A stretch of 64,000 nt of DNA from Amycolatopsis sp. NBC_00345 (GCF_036116635.1 NZ_CP107995.1:4960001-5024000); one strand, 5' to 3'; counted from the stretch's first letter, positions 44,263 to 53,176 are shown. The notes: generated from the sequence alone by a model not told the origin. A program made the numbers and translations.

Positions 44263-45720
44263 GTGAGACCTCATCCCCTCGTTTCGCGGCTGCTTACTAC
44301 CGTCGCGGCGCTCGCCGTCGCCTCCGGCCTACTGGCCGGAGGCCCCGCGGCTGCGGTGAGCGGTGGTACGACAGTGCCCGACAAGACCTACGACTTCATC
44401 GCCCGTGTCGCCAGCAACGGTCACGGCTGCACTGGTGTCCTGCTCGGACCGCAGTGGATCGTCACCGCCGAGGCCTGTGTGCCGGCCGGGACGGGAGCCC
44501 CGAGCACGCCTGTCTCGGTGACCGTCGGAGGGATCACGGCACAGGTCGCCACGCTTATCCCGCGCCCTGACCGCGACCTGGTGCTGGCCAAGCTCAGCAC
44601 GCCCGTCACCACCGTCGCCCCGGTAGCGCTCGGCGGCACCGCACCGGCCGCCGGCGAGAGCCTGACAGTGGGTGGCTACGGCCGCACCAGCACCGTGTGG
44701 GTTCCGGACAAGGCCTCCACCACCACGTTCACGACCGGCGCCGTCACGGACACCACGCTGGCCCTGACCAACGCCGACGGGCACGACACCTGCATGGGCG
44801 ACGCCGGCGGCCCCGCGTTGCGCACCACCTCCAGTGGCGTCGAGCTGGTCGGGATCAGCTCCCGGTCCTGGCAACACGGCTGCCTCGTCGTGAACGAGAC
44901 CCGCGAGGGCAGCACCGAAGCGCGCACCGACGACCTCGTCGCCTGGATCCGCGCCCAAGCCCCCGAGCTGGCCATCCAGTGCCAGCCGACCGTGCCGATC
45001 TTCACGGTCAACAACGACCTGCTCCTCTACGGCCACCCCGACCCGGTCAACGGCGGACCGATGTCGCCCACCCAGTCCGTCATCGGCAGCGGCGGCTGGT
45101 CCGCTTACGTACGGCTGCTTGCCGGGCCCGACGGCCTGATCTACGGCATCCGCGCCAACGGCGACGTCTACCGCTACCAATGGACCGGCACCGGCTGGAC
45201 CGCCGACTCCCGCACCGTCGTCGCCACCGGCTGGACCGGTTTCGACCTCGCCGCCAACCACAACCTCATCACCATCGACAGCCGCGGCGACATCTACCTG
45301 ATCAACCCCGACGGCACCCTCGTGCGCGGCCGCTACGACAACGCCACCAAGACCTGGTCCACCGAAACCCTCGACACCGGCTGGAACGGCTACAACCTGC
45401 TCGTCGGCGCAGGTGACGGCGTGCTCTACGCCCGCACCACCGCCGGCGCGCTCTACCGCTACGTCTGGGACGACGCCACCCACCAGTGGTCCCAGTCCAA
45501 GCACCTCGTCGGCACCGGCGGCTGGAACGCCTTCACCCGCGTCTCCTCGGCCGGCGCCGACGTGCTCTACACCGTCACCACCACCGGCGAACTGCGCTGG
45601 TACCGCTACCTCCCCTACAGCGACACCTGGGCCCCCGGACCCACCATCATCGGCAACGGCGGCTGGCAGAAATTCACCGACGTCGAAGCCCAGCGCAACG
45701 CCTGCGTCCTCCCTCATTAG
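44263..45720 (+). CDS. secreted S1-peptidase homologue lacking catalytic residues, fused to a tachylectin-like propeller
   Basis: GTG start at 44263 after GAGAG; 485 residues with a signal peptide (to AAAVSGG). Residues 33-205 follow the trypsin fold: VSGGTTVPDKTYDFIARV, GCTGVLLGPQWIVTAEAC and RDLVLAKL (Asp 105), then CMGDAGGPAL. The canonical TAAHC is TAEAC (His replaced by Ala 71) and GDSGGP is GDAGGP (Ser replaced by Ala 181). So it should not be a protease. Residues about 210-480 contain five or more GGW...RLL...GLIYGI-type repeats of a tachylectin-2-like beta-propeller, which binds sugars. Likely a secreted lectin or decoy. It is followed by a strong hairpin. Confidence 0.88.
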   Translation: MRPHPLVSRLLTTVAALAVASGLLAGGPAAAVSGGTTVPDKTYDFIARVASNGHGCTGVLLGPQWIVTAEACVPAGTGAPSTPVSVTVGGITAQVATLIPRPDRDLVLAKLSTPVTTVAPVALGGTAPAAGESLTVGGYGRTSTVWVPDKASTTTFTTGAVTDTTLALTNADGHDTCMGDAGGPALRTTSSGVELVGISSRSWQHGCLVVNETREGSTEARTDDLVAWIRAQAPELAIQCQPTVPIFTVNNDLLLYGHPDPVNGGPMSPTQSVIGSGGWSAYVRLLAGPDGLIYGIRANGDVYRYQWTGTGWTADSRTVVATGWTGFDLAANHNLITIDSRGDIYLINPDGTLVRGRYDNATKTWSTETLDTGWNGYNLLVGAGDGVLYARTTAGALYRYVWDDATHQWSQSKHLVGTGGWNAFTRVSSAGADVLYTVTTTGELRWYRYLPYSDTWAPGPTIIGNGGWQKFTDVEAQRNACVLPH

Positions 45721-45737
45721 TCACGCTGATCCGGTTC

Positions 45738-45775
45738 GCCGGTGAGGGGCCCGCACACCAGGGCCCCTCACCGGC
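45738..45775 (+). terminator. strong hairpin terminator after the protease-lectin gene
   Basis: A perfect 15-bp stem (GCCGGTGAGGGGCCC with GGGCCCCTCACCGGC) has an 8-base loop. There is no T-run, as is common in high-GC actinomycetes. Confidence 0.8.
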
Positions 45776-45899
45776 ATTCCCCGTCCCGACCCCCGCACCC
45801 TCCCGGGCCGCGGGCCGGTCACTGTTATCGTTTTCCCGGCCCCACCAGCGTCGCGGCGCCTTCCCCGCGTTCCCCACTCGAAAGCGAAATGTCCGATTC

Positions 45900-47174
45900 A
45901 TGATCAGCAGCCCAGCGGAACCGTTCGGCCGTCCTCGCGGTAGCCGGGTGACCCAGCGGATCTGGGTGTACCTCACCCTCGCCACGGTCACGCTCATCAA
46001 CGTCATTTCGCACGCCAACGTGCAGCAGGACGCCCACACCAAGAGCTTCGGCGACGCGCTCAACTACTACCGGATGTCCGAGCAGACCGCGGCCCCGGTC
46101 GACAACCCCTTCGCGCTGCGGATGCTCAGCCCCTGGCTCGTGCACCGCGCCCACCTGCTCACCGGGCTCTCGCTCGACACTCTGTGGCTCACCCTCACCA
46201 TCGCCGCGACCCTCATCGCCGCCGTGGTGTTCTTCGAGTTCCTCTGGAACCACCTCAACCTGCAGCTGTTCACCGCCGCACTGGTCGCCGTCGCGCTCGC
46301 CTGCACTTTTTGGTACGCGCCCTACGTTTTCTCCAACCCCTACCTCGTCGACCCGCTGAACAACCTGCTCTACATGGCCGCGCTGTGGTTCGCGTTCAGC
46401 AAACGCCTGACCCTCTTCACCCTCGTGGTCATCATCGGCGCCGCCAACAAGGAAACGACGCTTCTCCTCGCGCCGCTCTACCCCGTGCTCGCCTGGACCC
46501 GGCACCGCTCACTGCGCCATCGCGAAGTCATCGCCGGCGCCATCGCGACCGTCATCGCCGTCGCCGCCTACATCGGCTACCGGATCTGGGCCCAGCACCT
46601 CATCGGCGGCAACTACAGCTTCGGCGCCGGACAAGGCAACAGCAGCCTGCTGGAAAACATCCGCTTCGCCCTCGACGGCACCAAAGGCACCGTCCAGCTC
46701 GACGTGTTCACGACCTTCCACTTTCTCTGGGTCATCTTCGCCTACGGCCTCTACCGCCTCTACCGCCGCGAAGGACTCCGCAACCCGCTCCTCATCGCCA
46801 GCCTCTGGCTGTTCGCCTGCTGCCTGGCCGGCCGCCTCGTCGCCACCGACACCGGGCGGGTGTTCATCATGATGGCGCCCCTCATCCTCGCCGTCACCGC
46901 CGTCGTCCTCGACCAGCACCGCGGCGACAAACAACGCCTCTGGATCGGGCTGCTGATCGCCACCTACGCCGGCCTTCAGCTCCGCTGGGTCCAGCCACCC
47001 GCCGCCCTGATCATCGACCTCGCCGCCGCGATCGGGTTCGCGCTGCTGATCCACACCGGCCAGCTCACCCCACGCCCTCCCCGCCTCAACGGCGTGGCCG
47101 CCACGATCAAGCCGCGCAGCACCCGGTCGAACCAGGAAGACACCGACATCCTGCCCGCCGACCAGGCTCCCTGA
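45900..47174 (+). CDS. polytopic membrane protein, GT-C glycosyltransferase-like
   Basis: The ATG at 45900 has a weak ribosome site; 424 residues with about ten to eleven membrane segments. The first periplasmic loop has HTKSFGDALNYYRMSEQTAA, with acidic and aromatic residues placed as in GT-C enzymes. Later come NKETTLLLAPLYPVLAW and the C-terminal RLVATDTGRVFIMMAPLIL, both recurrent in uncharacterised actinobacterial mannosyltransferase-like proteins. It lies between two hairpins as its own unit, converging on glyS. Substrate unknown. Confidence 0.7.
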   Translation: MISSPAEPFGRPRGSRVTQRIWVYLTLATVTLINVISHANVQQDAHTKSFGDALNYYRMSEQTAAPVDNPFALRMLSPWLVHRAHLLTGLSLDTLWLTLTIAATLIAAVVFFEFLWNHLNLQLFTAALVAVALACTFWYAPYVFSNPYLVDPLNNLLYMAALWFAFSKRLTLFTLVVIIGAANKETTLLLAPLYPVLAWTRHRSLRHREVIAGAIATVIAVAAYIGYRIWAQHLIGGNYSFGAGQGNSSLLENIRFALDGTKGTVQLDVFTTFHFLWVIFAYGLYRLYRREGLRNPLLIASLWLFACCLAGRLVATDTGRVFIMMAPLILAVTAVVLDQHRGDKQRLWIGLLIATYAGLQLRWVQPPAALIIDLAAAIGFALLIHTGQLTPRPPRLNGVAATIKPRSTRSNQEDTDILPADQAP

Positions 47175-47226
47175 CGCACCTGCTGGCCGCGGTCAGGGAA
47201 GGTCACTTCGACCACCGGAAACGCCG

Positions 47227-47258
47227 AACGGCCCTCCCCCGCGAGGGGAAGGGCCGTT
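47227..47258. terminator. bidirectional hairpin terminator between convergent genes
   Basis: AACGGCCCTCCCC at 47227-47239 pairs with GGGGAAGGGCCGTT (one mismatch), ending at 47258. It lies in the gap between the membrane protein and glyS stops and can serve both. Confidence 0.8.
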
Positions 47259-47271
47259 CGCGAAAAAGCGT

Positions 47272-48678
47272 TCAGCAGCCGATCAGCCGCGCGCCCAGAT
47301 AGGACTCCACCTGGTCGATCGCGATGCGCTCCTGCTTCATGCTGTCGCGCTCGCGGATGGTGACCGCGTTGTCCTCGAGGGTGTCGAAGTCCACGGTGAC
47401 GCAGTACGGGGTGCCGATCTCGTCCTGGCGGCGGTAGCGGCGGCCGATGGCCTGGGCGTCGTCGAAGTCGACGTTCCAGTGCTTGCGCAGCGTCGCCGCG
47501 AGGTCGCGGGCCTTGGGCGAGAGGTCGGCGTTGCGCGAGAGCGGCAGGACCGCCACCTTGTACGGCGCGAGGCGCGGGTCGAGGTGCAGGACGGTGCGCT
47601 TGTCCATGCCGCCCTTGGCGTTCGGCACCTCTTCCTCCTCGTACGCGTCGAGGAGGAACGCCATCATCGAGCGGGCCACGCCCGCCGCCGGCTCGATCAC
47701 GAACGGGCGGTAGCGCTGGCCCGAGGCCTGGTCGAAGAACGACAGGTCCACGCCCGAGTGGTTCGAGTGCGTGGTGAGGTCGAAGTCGGTGCGGTTCGCG
47801 ATGCCCTCGAGCTCGCCCCACTCCTGGCCCGCGTTGAACGCGAAGCGGTACTCGATGTCGACGGTGCGCTTCGCGTAGTGCGAGAGCTTTTCCTTCGGGT
47901 GCTCGAAGTGGCGCAGGTTCTCGGCCTTGATGCCGAGGTCCTTGTACCACTCGGTGCGCGTGTCGATCCAGTACTGGTGCCAGGTCTCGTCCTCACCCGG
48001 CTCGACGAAGAACTCCATCTCCATCTGCTCGAACTCGCGCGTGCGGAAGATGAAGTTGCCCGGCGTGATCTCGTTGCGGAAGGACTTGCCGACCTGGCCG
48101 ATGCCGAACGGCGGCTTCTTCCGCGACGCCTGCTGCACGTTGTTGAAGTTCACGAAGATGCCCTGCGCGGTCTCCGGGCGGAGGTAGTGCAGGCCGTCCT
48201 CGGACTCGACCGGGCCGAGGTAGGTCTTCAGCATCATGTTGAAGTCGCGCGGGTCGGTGTACTTGCCGCGGGTGCCGCAGTTCGGGCACGGCACGTCGGA
48301 CAGGTCGTCCTCCGACGTCTCCTTGCCGGTGCGCTCCGAGTACTCCTCGGCGAGCTGGTCGGCACGGAACCGCTTGTGGCACGAAAGACACTCGATCAGC
48401 GGGTCGGTGAACACGTTCACGTGACCGGAGGCGACCCAGACCTGGCGCGGCAGGATGACCGACGAGTCGAGGCCGACCACGTCCTCGCGGCCCTGCACCA
48501 TGGTCTTCCACCACTGGCGCTTGATGTTGTCCTTCAGCTCCACGCCGAGCGGCCCGTAGTCCCACGCCGACTTGGTGCCGCCGTAGATCTCTCCCGACGG
48601 GAAGACGAAGCCACGGCGCTTGCACAGACTGACGACGGTTTCGATGGTGTTGGCGGGCACTCCACGCTCCGGACGCAT
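47272..48678 (-). CDS. glyS: glycyl-tRNA synthetase (alpha2 type)
   Basis: 468 residues. Class II aaRS: the N-terminal VVSLCKRRGFVFPSGEIYGG and WDYGPLGVELKDNIKRQWWK (motif 1 region), a zinc-like CLSCHKRF...CPNCGTRG pair, FRTREFEQMEMEFFVEPGE (motif 2), GVARSMMAFLLDAYEEE (motif 3), and a C-terminal anticodon-binding domain (LAPYKVAVLPLSR). It charges tRNA-Gly. A GTG at 48660 is an alternative start. Its position beside smtB-zur matches the mycobacterial order (Rv2357c-Rv2359). Confidence 0.96.
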   Translation of the reverse strand: MRPERGVPANTIETVVSLCKRRGFVFPSGEIYGGTKSAWDYGPLGVELKDNIKRQWWKTMVQGREDVVGLDSSVILPRQVWVASGHVNVFTDPLIECLSCHKRFRADQLAEEYSERTGKETSEDDLSDVPCPNCGTRGKYTDPRDFNMMLKTYLGPVESEDGLHYLRPETAQGIFVNFNNVQQASRKKPPFGIGQVGKSFRNEITPGNFIFRTREFEQMEMEFFVEPGEDETWHQYWIDTRTEWYKDLGIKAENLRHFEHPKEKLSHYAKRTVDIEYRFAFNAGQEWGELEGIANRTDFDLTTHSNHSGVDLSFFDQASGQRYRPFVIEPAAGVARSMMAFLLDAYEEEEVPNAKGGMDKRTVLHLDPRLAPYKVAVLPLSRNADLSPKARDLAATLRKHWNVDFDDAQAIGRRYRRQDEIGTPYCVTVDFDTLEDNAVTIRERDSMKQERIAIDQVESYLGARLIGC

Positions 48679-48756
48679 GCGGGGACGGTTATCGGACTTA
48701 GAACGTCCAGCCTATCCGGCCGCCCCCGCGGCGCCTCCGGCGGAGGTGAGCAGCGC

Positions 48757-49395
48757 TCAGGGCCGGGTCACCAGCTCGGCCGTGGCGACGCGGTTGTCGT
48801 CGTAGCCCTCGGTGCCGCCGACGTAGTCGCCACCGCAGGTGACGAGCACCAGCCGGTGCGGCCCGTCGGGCGAGAACAGCTTCTCCGACTCCGCCGCGAG
48901 GCCCGATTTGTGGATCGTGCGGACGTCGTCGATCCGGTAGCCCCACTGCGCGCCCGCGGTGTCCGTGACGGTCACGACCTGGCCCGGCTTCAGCTGCCAC
49001 AGCTGGTTGAACGGGCCGGTCTTGCCCTTCCAGTTGACGTGGCCGGAGAACAGCGTGACGCCCTGGGCCGCGCCCAGCCCGGAGCCCCACCACGCGGCCT
49101 CGTCGAGGCTCTGCGGGATGACCAGCGCCCCGTCCGCGCCGACGTCCTCGGCCACCAGCTTCGCGCTGCCGCCGGCGGGCAGGCGGACCGTGCCGGGCGT
49201 CTTGCCGGGATCGGCCTGAGGCTGCTGCCCGCCCTGGTCGGCGGGCTGTTGCTGCGACGCCGACGCCGGTGCCGGGCCGGCGGTCTGGTCGGCCTGCCCG
49301 CACCCGGTGACCAGCGCGGCCACCACCGCGGCCCCGATGGCCAGCCGCGCCCACCGCCGCGAGCCCGTCGCGGCCTGTTCCTGTGTCCCCTGCAT
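48757..49395 (-). CDS. class F sortase (lipoprotein-like)
   Basis: 212 residues. The N-terminus has a hydrophobic segment ending ALVTGCGQ, which reads as a lipobox, followed by a Gln/Pro/Ala linker. The sortase barrel has His in TLFSGHVNWKGKTGPF, Cys in LVLVTCGGDY and Arg in YDDNRVATAEL, the three catalytic residues. Class F sortases are an actinobacterial group and can link surface proteins to the wall. It lies 82 bases after a second, closely related sortase gene; the two share most of the C-terminal half. Confidence 0.9.
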   Translation of the reverse strand: MQGTQEQAATGSRRWARLAIGAAVVAALVTGCGQADQTAGPAPASASQQQPADQGGQQPQADPGKTPGTVRLPAGGSAKLVAEDVGADGALVIPQSLDEAAWWGSGLGAAQGVTLFSGHVNWKGKTGPFNQLWQLKPGQVVTVTDTAGAQWGYRIDDVRTIHKSGLAAESEKLFSPDGPHRLVLVTCGGDYVGGTEGYDDNRVATAELVTRP

Positions 49396-49477
49396 CGTGC
49401 TCCCTGGTTCGGCGTCTACTCGCCGGGAGACATGCCGCGGGACGCGCGGCGGGTTGCACCGGGTTGGCGGCCGGGCC

Positions 49478-50119
49478 TCAGTCCGGGCGCGACACCAGGT
49501 TCGCCGTCACGATCCGGTTCTCGTCGTAGCCCTCGGTGCCGCCGACGTAGTCCCCGCCGCAGGTGACGAGCACCAGCCGGTGCGGGCCGCCCTGCGCGAA
49601 CCACTGCGGGGCCTGCGCGGGCAGCTGCCCCTTCCCCACGGTCACGGCGCCGGTCACGCGGTAGAGCCACCGGCCGCCGGCGGAGTCGACGATGCTCACG
49701 TTGTCCCCGGAGCGGATCCGCCACAGGTCGTCGAACGGCCCCTTCGTGCCGGCCCAGTTGACATGGCCGGACAGCACGGCGGCGCCCTGTTCGGCGCCGA
49801 GCCGGGCGCCCCACCACGCGGCGTCGCCGAGCCCGCGCGGGATCGGCAGCACGCCGTCGTGGGTCACCTCGGTGCGCACCAGCCGCGCCTCGGAGCCGTC
49901 CGGCAGCTGGACGGTGCCGGGCCGCTGCTGCCCCACCGCGGAGCTGTCGGCGGGCAGCACGGCGGGCGCGCCGTCCTCACCGGGCAGCGAGCCGGGCGGG
50001 GGCTCGGCCGCCGCCGCGACCGGCGCCGGCGCGGGCGCCCACGTCAGCACCACCACACCGGCGGCCAGCGCGAGCACGGCGACCACCGAGAACAGCACGG
50101 CCAGCGCGTGGCGCAGCAC
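49478..50119 (-). CDS. class F sortase
   Basis: 213 residues with an N-terminal membrane anchor (ALAVLFSVVAVLALAAGVVV) and a Pro/Ala linker. The catalytic set is complete: VLSGHVNWAGTKGPF (His), LVLVTCGGDYVGGTEGYDEN (Cys) and the Arg two residues later (NRIVTANLV). It begins two bases after the stop of the upstream surface-protein gene, pairing the enzyme with its probable substrate, and precedes a second sortase, probably a tandem duplicate. Confidence 0.92.
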   Translation of the reverse strand: MLRHALAVLFSVVAVLALAAGVVVLTWAPAPAPVAAAAEPPPGSLPGEDGAPAVLPADSSAVGQQRPGTVQLPDGSEARLVRTEVTHDGVLPIPRGLGDAAWWGARLGAEQGAAVLSGHVNWAGTKGPFDDLWRIRSGDNVSIVDSAGGRWLYRVTGAVTVGKGQLPAQAPQWFAQGGPHRLVLVTCGGDYVGGTEGYDENRIVTANLVSRPD

Positions 50120-50121
50120 GG

Positions 50122-51222
50122 CTACTCGCCGCGGGAGCGGGACACGCGACGCCGGCCGAGCACGATCGCCAGCGCGCCGAACACGAGGCCGCCGCCCAGC
50201 AGGCCGATGCCGATCGGCACCCGCAGGTCGCTCTGCGGCGCGGCCGCGGCGGCCGGGCCGAGGTAACCGGCCGGGACCTCGGTCGGCACGGACGGCTGGT
50301 CCACGGTCGCCCCGCCGCTGGTGCCGCCGGAGGGCTTCGCGACGAAGTTCTTCGGGATCGAGCAGCTGACGCCGCCGAGCACCATGGTCGTGTGCACGTC
50401 CTGCAGCTGGACGTTGGCCGCGTCGTGCACGTGCGTGGTGACCTCGACCCGCCAGCCGGCCACGGCCGTCACGTCGCCGGCGCGCCAGCCGTCCTGCTTG
50501 ACCAGCTGGTCGAAGGCCGACACACGGGACACCTCGATGTCGGACAGCGTGGTGTCGTGGCTGGCCTGCGGGACGGCGCCGGGCGCGCCCAGGTGGAGGT
50601 TGCTCACGCGCAGCGCGGCGGTGCCCGCGGGCATGGCGACCTGGCGCAGCGTGTTGTCCTCACCGCGGACCCACAGCCGCGTGACGGCCGTCGTGCTGCT
50701 GAGCTTCTTCGGCGCGGTGCAGTCGACGGCGCTGCGGGCGCCCTCGAGCACCAGCACGGTTTTGTCGACCGGACTGGCGCCGCCACGGGCGTTGTCGCGC
50801 AGTGCGTAGTTGGTCTCGGCGACGGCCGTCGGCACGTCGGTGGCCTGCAGCGCCGCGACGACGTTGTGGTCACGGCTGGCGATGCCGGCCGGGTACGGGC
50901 TCTGCCCCGCCGCGTACTTGCCGAGGTCGATCTCGTAGTTGCCGCCGAAAGTGGCGCGCTCACCGTCGTTCTTCGGCACGGACACCCGGTCGGCGCCGAG
51001 CTTCGACTGGCCGGGGGCCAGCGGCGAACGCTGGGTCTCGGTGATCAGCGCGCCGCCGTGCTGCGCGTCCGCGCCGAGCCGCACCGAAGCCACGTTGGCG
51101 AACGACACCGGGCCGGTCTTTTCGTCCACCCCTTGCGCGGTCTGGGCCGAAGCCGCGGCCGGCGCGAGCACGGGCAGCGCCAGGCAGGCCGCCACCGCCG
51201 TCTTGGTCACGAAACGAGTCAT
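50122..51222 (-). CDS. cell-surface protein with signal peptide and C-terminal membrane anchor (sortase substrate candidate)
   Basis: The ATG at 51222 directly follows GGGGAGAC; 366 residues. Signal peptide MTRFVTKTAVAACLALPVLA, cleaved near ASAQT. A large extracellular beta-rich region follows. The C-terminus has a Pro/Ala/Gly stretch, a membrane segment (IGIGLLGGGLVFGALAIVLG) and a basic tail RRRVSRSRGE, the layout of wall-sorted proteins. No canonical LPxTG is visible; the likely sorting region is around VPAGYLGPA. The overall form recalls Streptomyces SCO1860-like anchored proteins, low certainty. First gene of the sortase operon. Confidence 0.75.
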   Translation of the reverse strand: MTRFVTKTAVAACLALPVLAPAAASAQTAQGVDEKTGPVSFANVASVRLGADAQHGGALITETQRSPLAPGQSKLGADRVSVPKNDGERATFGGNYEIDLGKYAAGQSPYPAGIASRDHNVVAALQATDVPTAVAETNYALRDNARGGASPVDKTVLVLEGARSAVDCTAPKKLSSTTAVTRLWVRGEDNTLRQVAMPAGTAALRVSNLHLGAPGAVPQASHDTTLSDIEVSRVSAFDQLVKQDGWRAGDVTAVAGWRVEVTTHVHDAANVQLQDVHTTMVLGGVSCSIPKNFVAKPSGGTSGGATVDQPSVPTEVPAGYLGPAAAAAPQSDLRVPIGIGLLGGGLVFGALAIVLGRRRVSRSRGE

Positions 51223-51502
51223 GTCTCCCCACTGCCTCCGGCTCACCACACGCGGGTCGTCAGCGTACGAGAAGCGACGAAACGCCCCGCGACAACCTTG
51301 CACCGTCCGGGACGAGTTGCGAAGCGGCAATGCCAATTCTTCACGAACTCACCCGGTCGGGTGAGCCCGGCGGGCGGGGCCGGTGACCGCACGCCGTCGC
51401 GAGGGGGAACACTACGATGGCGGTGACCGTTAGCGGTAATGACATCCGGCTTCGGAATCCGGCCCCGGATTCCCGGGTGACGAGACGTGACTGGAGGCAG
51501 CG

Positions 51503-51886
51503 ATGGCCACGGCGACTTCGGGCGCTCTCTCGGCCGGCCCGATCCCCCCGGAGGCCGAGCCGCACTCGCCCGGGCGTCCCGCGGCCGCCCCGCTCGGCGC
51601 GTCGGCGGGCATCCTCGCCGACGCCGGCGACCTGCTGCGCGCGCTGGCCGCGCCGGTGCGGATCGCGATCGTCCTGCAGCTGCGGGAGTCGGACCGGTGC
51701 GTGCACGAGCTGGTGGACGCCCTCGACGTGGCGCAGCCGCTGATCAGCCAGCACCTGCGCGTGCTGAAGACCGCGGGTGTGGTGGAGGGCGAGCGGCGCG
51801 GCCGTGAGGTCGTGTACCGCCTGGTGGACGACCACCTGGCCCACATCGTCGTCGACGCGGTCGCCCACGTGCAGGAAGGAAAATGA
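51503..51886 (+). CDS. smtB: ArsR/SmtB-family metal-sensing repressor
   Basis: 127 residues. The winged HTH is LRALAAPVRIAIVLQLRESD and VAQPLISQHLRVLKTAGVVE (about 48-95). The C-terminal helix DDHLAHIVVDAVAHVQE fits the alpha-5 zinc site pattern D-x-H-x10-H-x2-E exactly. So it should release DNA when zinc binds, as SmtB does. Its stop overlaps the start of the Zur gene by four bases; this SmtB-Zur arrangement is known from mycobacteria (Rv2358-Rv2359), where SmtB represses zur under low zinc. Confidence 0.92.
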   Translation: MATATSGALSAGPIPPEAEPHSPGRPAAAPLGASAGILADAGDLLRALAAPVRIAIVLQLRESDRCVHELVDALDVAQPLISQHLRVLKTAGVVEGERRGREVVYRLVDDHLAHIVVDAVAHVQEGK

Positions 51887-52308
51887 CGATGACCTCGGCT
51901 CCGGCCCCCGTGCCCGGCCGCCGCTCCACCAAGCAGCGCACGGCGGTGGTGGACCTGCTCAACACCGTCGACGACTTCCGTTCGGCCCAGGAACTGCACG
52001 ACGAGCTGCGCAAACGCGGCGACGGCATCGGCCTGACCACCGTCTACCGCACCCTGCAGTCGCTCTCGGAGGCCGGCGAGATCGACGTGCTCCGCACCGA
52101 CTCGGGCGAGGCCATCTACCGCCGCTGCTCCTCGCACCACCACCATCACCTGGTCTGCCGCGTGTGCGGCCGCACGGTGGAGGTCGAAGGCCCCGCCGTG
52201 GAGCGCTGGGCGGAGAAGATCGCCTCCGAGAACGGGTTCTCCGACATCAGCCACACGGTCGAGATCACCGGCACCTGCGCCGAACACGCGGGCAGCGCCG
52301 CGCGGTAG
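51883..52308 (+). CDS. zur: Fur-family zinc uptake regulator Zur
   Basis: 141 residues. The N-terminal winged HTH is STKQRTAVVDLLNTVDDFRS and LTTVYRTLQSLSEAGEIDVL. The dimerisation domain has the His cluster SSHHHHHLVCRVCGRTVEVE, the structural CxxC, and the C-terminal GTCAEHAG, where the second CxxC of many homologues is reduced to CxxH. In zinc-replete cells Zur represses uptake genes. Partner of the overlapping smtB. The leftward permease genes beyond the inverted repeat are plausible targets, but no clear Zur box was found. Confidence 0.9.
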   Translation: MTMTSAPAPVPGRRSTKQRTAVVDLLNTVDDFRSAQELHDELRKRGDGIGLTTVYRTLQSLSEAGEIDVLRTDSGEAIYRRCSSHHHHHLVCRVCGRTVEVEGPAVERWAEKIASENGFSDISHTVEITGTCAEHAGSAAR

Positions 52309-52320
52309 ACCCGGCCCAAA

Positions 52321-52370
52321 GGCTCGTGAGTGTTCATGCCGGTTCTAACCGTCTTAAACACTCACGAGCC
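52321..52370. repeat. nested inverted repeat between convergent genes
   Basis: GGCTCGTGAGTGTT (52321-52334) is exactly complementary to 52357-52370. Inside the loop is a smaller hairpin (CGGTT..AACCG). It follows the zur stop and precedes the stop of the leftward permease-subunit gene, so it may act as a bidirectional terminator. Confidence 0.8.
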
Positions 52371-52393
52371 CCAGCAGCGAGGCGTTGCGAAGG

Positions 52394-53176
52394 TCAGTAC
52401 TCGTACGGGTCCTTCGGCGCCGGGATCCGCTCGACGCTCGCCAGGGCCAGGTCCGGGGTGTAGCTGTTGGCCTCGCTGGCCGTGCCGGGGACGACCTGGC
52501 CGGTGACCTGCAGCCAGGTGTCGCTCGGGAAGCGGTCGGCCGCGCCGCCCTTCAGGTGGACCGTGACGGGTGAGGCGTCCGCGGCGCAGCAGCTGATCAC
52601 GAGCCGCGCGAGCAGCGTCTGGCCGCCGGCGTGGACGACGAAGCCGGTCATGGAAACGGTGCGGCCGTTGAGCGTGCCGCTCGAGTCCCAGCCGGCCCGG
52701 CTGACCACCTCGTTCATCGCCATCGGCACCACCGCGCCCGCGGGCAGCGGCGGGAACGCGGCGGCGGACGTGCTGGCCGCGCTCGACGGCACCCGGGCTT
52801 CCGTGCGTGTCACCGAGTCCGCGCCCAGTGCGGGCGGCGCCACCAGGAACACCGCGAGCACCGGCACCACCAGCAGCCACGCGGACCGCACGGTGTGGCT
52901 GTGCCCGTGGCCGTCGTCGGCGTGGGCGGCATGAGCGTGGCCGTCCTCGGCACCGTGGTCCGGGCCCGCCGCGGCGGCCGCACGGGCCGTGGCGCGCGCC
53001 GACAGGACGTCACTCACGATCGCGACGCCGCCGAGCACCAGCATCACCGCGCCGCCGATGATGATCCACGGCTGCTGCGAGGGCTTGACGTAACGCAAGT
53101 AGTCGCCGTTCAGGGCGATCTTCACCAGCGCGCCGCCGAGCAGGATGAGCAGCACGTTCTGCGTCTCGCGCCTCAT
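52394..53176 (-). CDS. TIGR03943-family (DUF1980-like) putative permease subunit
   Basis: 260 residues with three N-terminal hydrophobic segments (VLLILLGGALVKIALNGDYL; WIIIGGAVMLVLGGVAIV; SAWLLVVPVLAVFLVAPPAL) separated by a His/Asp-rich loop (about 75-95, DGHAHAAHADDGHGHSH), which suggests metal binding. The C-terminal extracellular OB-like part contains SMTGFVVHAGGQTLLARLVI and SCCAADASPVTVHLKG. It overlaps the upstream permease gene by four bases; the two form the usual DUF318/TIGR03943 pair. Context next to Zur favours a metal-related role. Confidence 0.88.
   Translation of the reverse strand: MRRETQNVLLILLGGALVKIALNGDYLRYVKPSQQPWIIIGGAVMLVLGGVAIVSDVLSARATARAAAAAGPDHGAEDGHAHAAHADDGHGHSHTVRSAWLLVVPVLAVFLVAPPALGADSVTRTEARVPSSAASTSAAAFPPLPAGAVVPMAMNEVVSRAGWDSSGTLNGRTVSMTGFVVHAGGQTLLARLVISCCAADASPVTVHLKGGAADRFPSDTWLQVTGQVVPGTASEANSYTPDLALASVERIPAPKDPYEY

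Noticed and set aside
48679..48756. T-box riboswitch upstream of glyS
   Set aside because: The space is under 80 bases and no T-box sequence or specifier stem can be seen.
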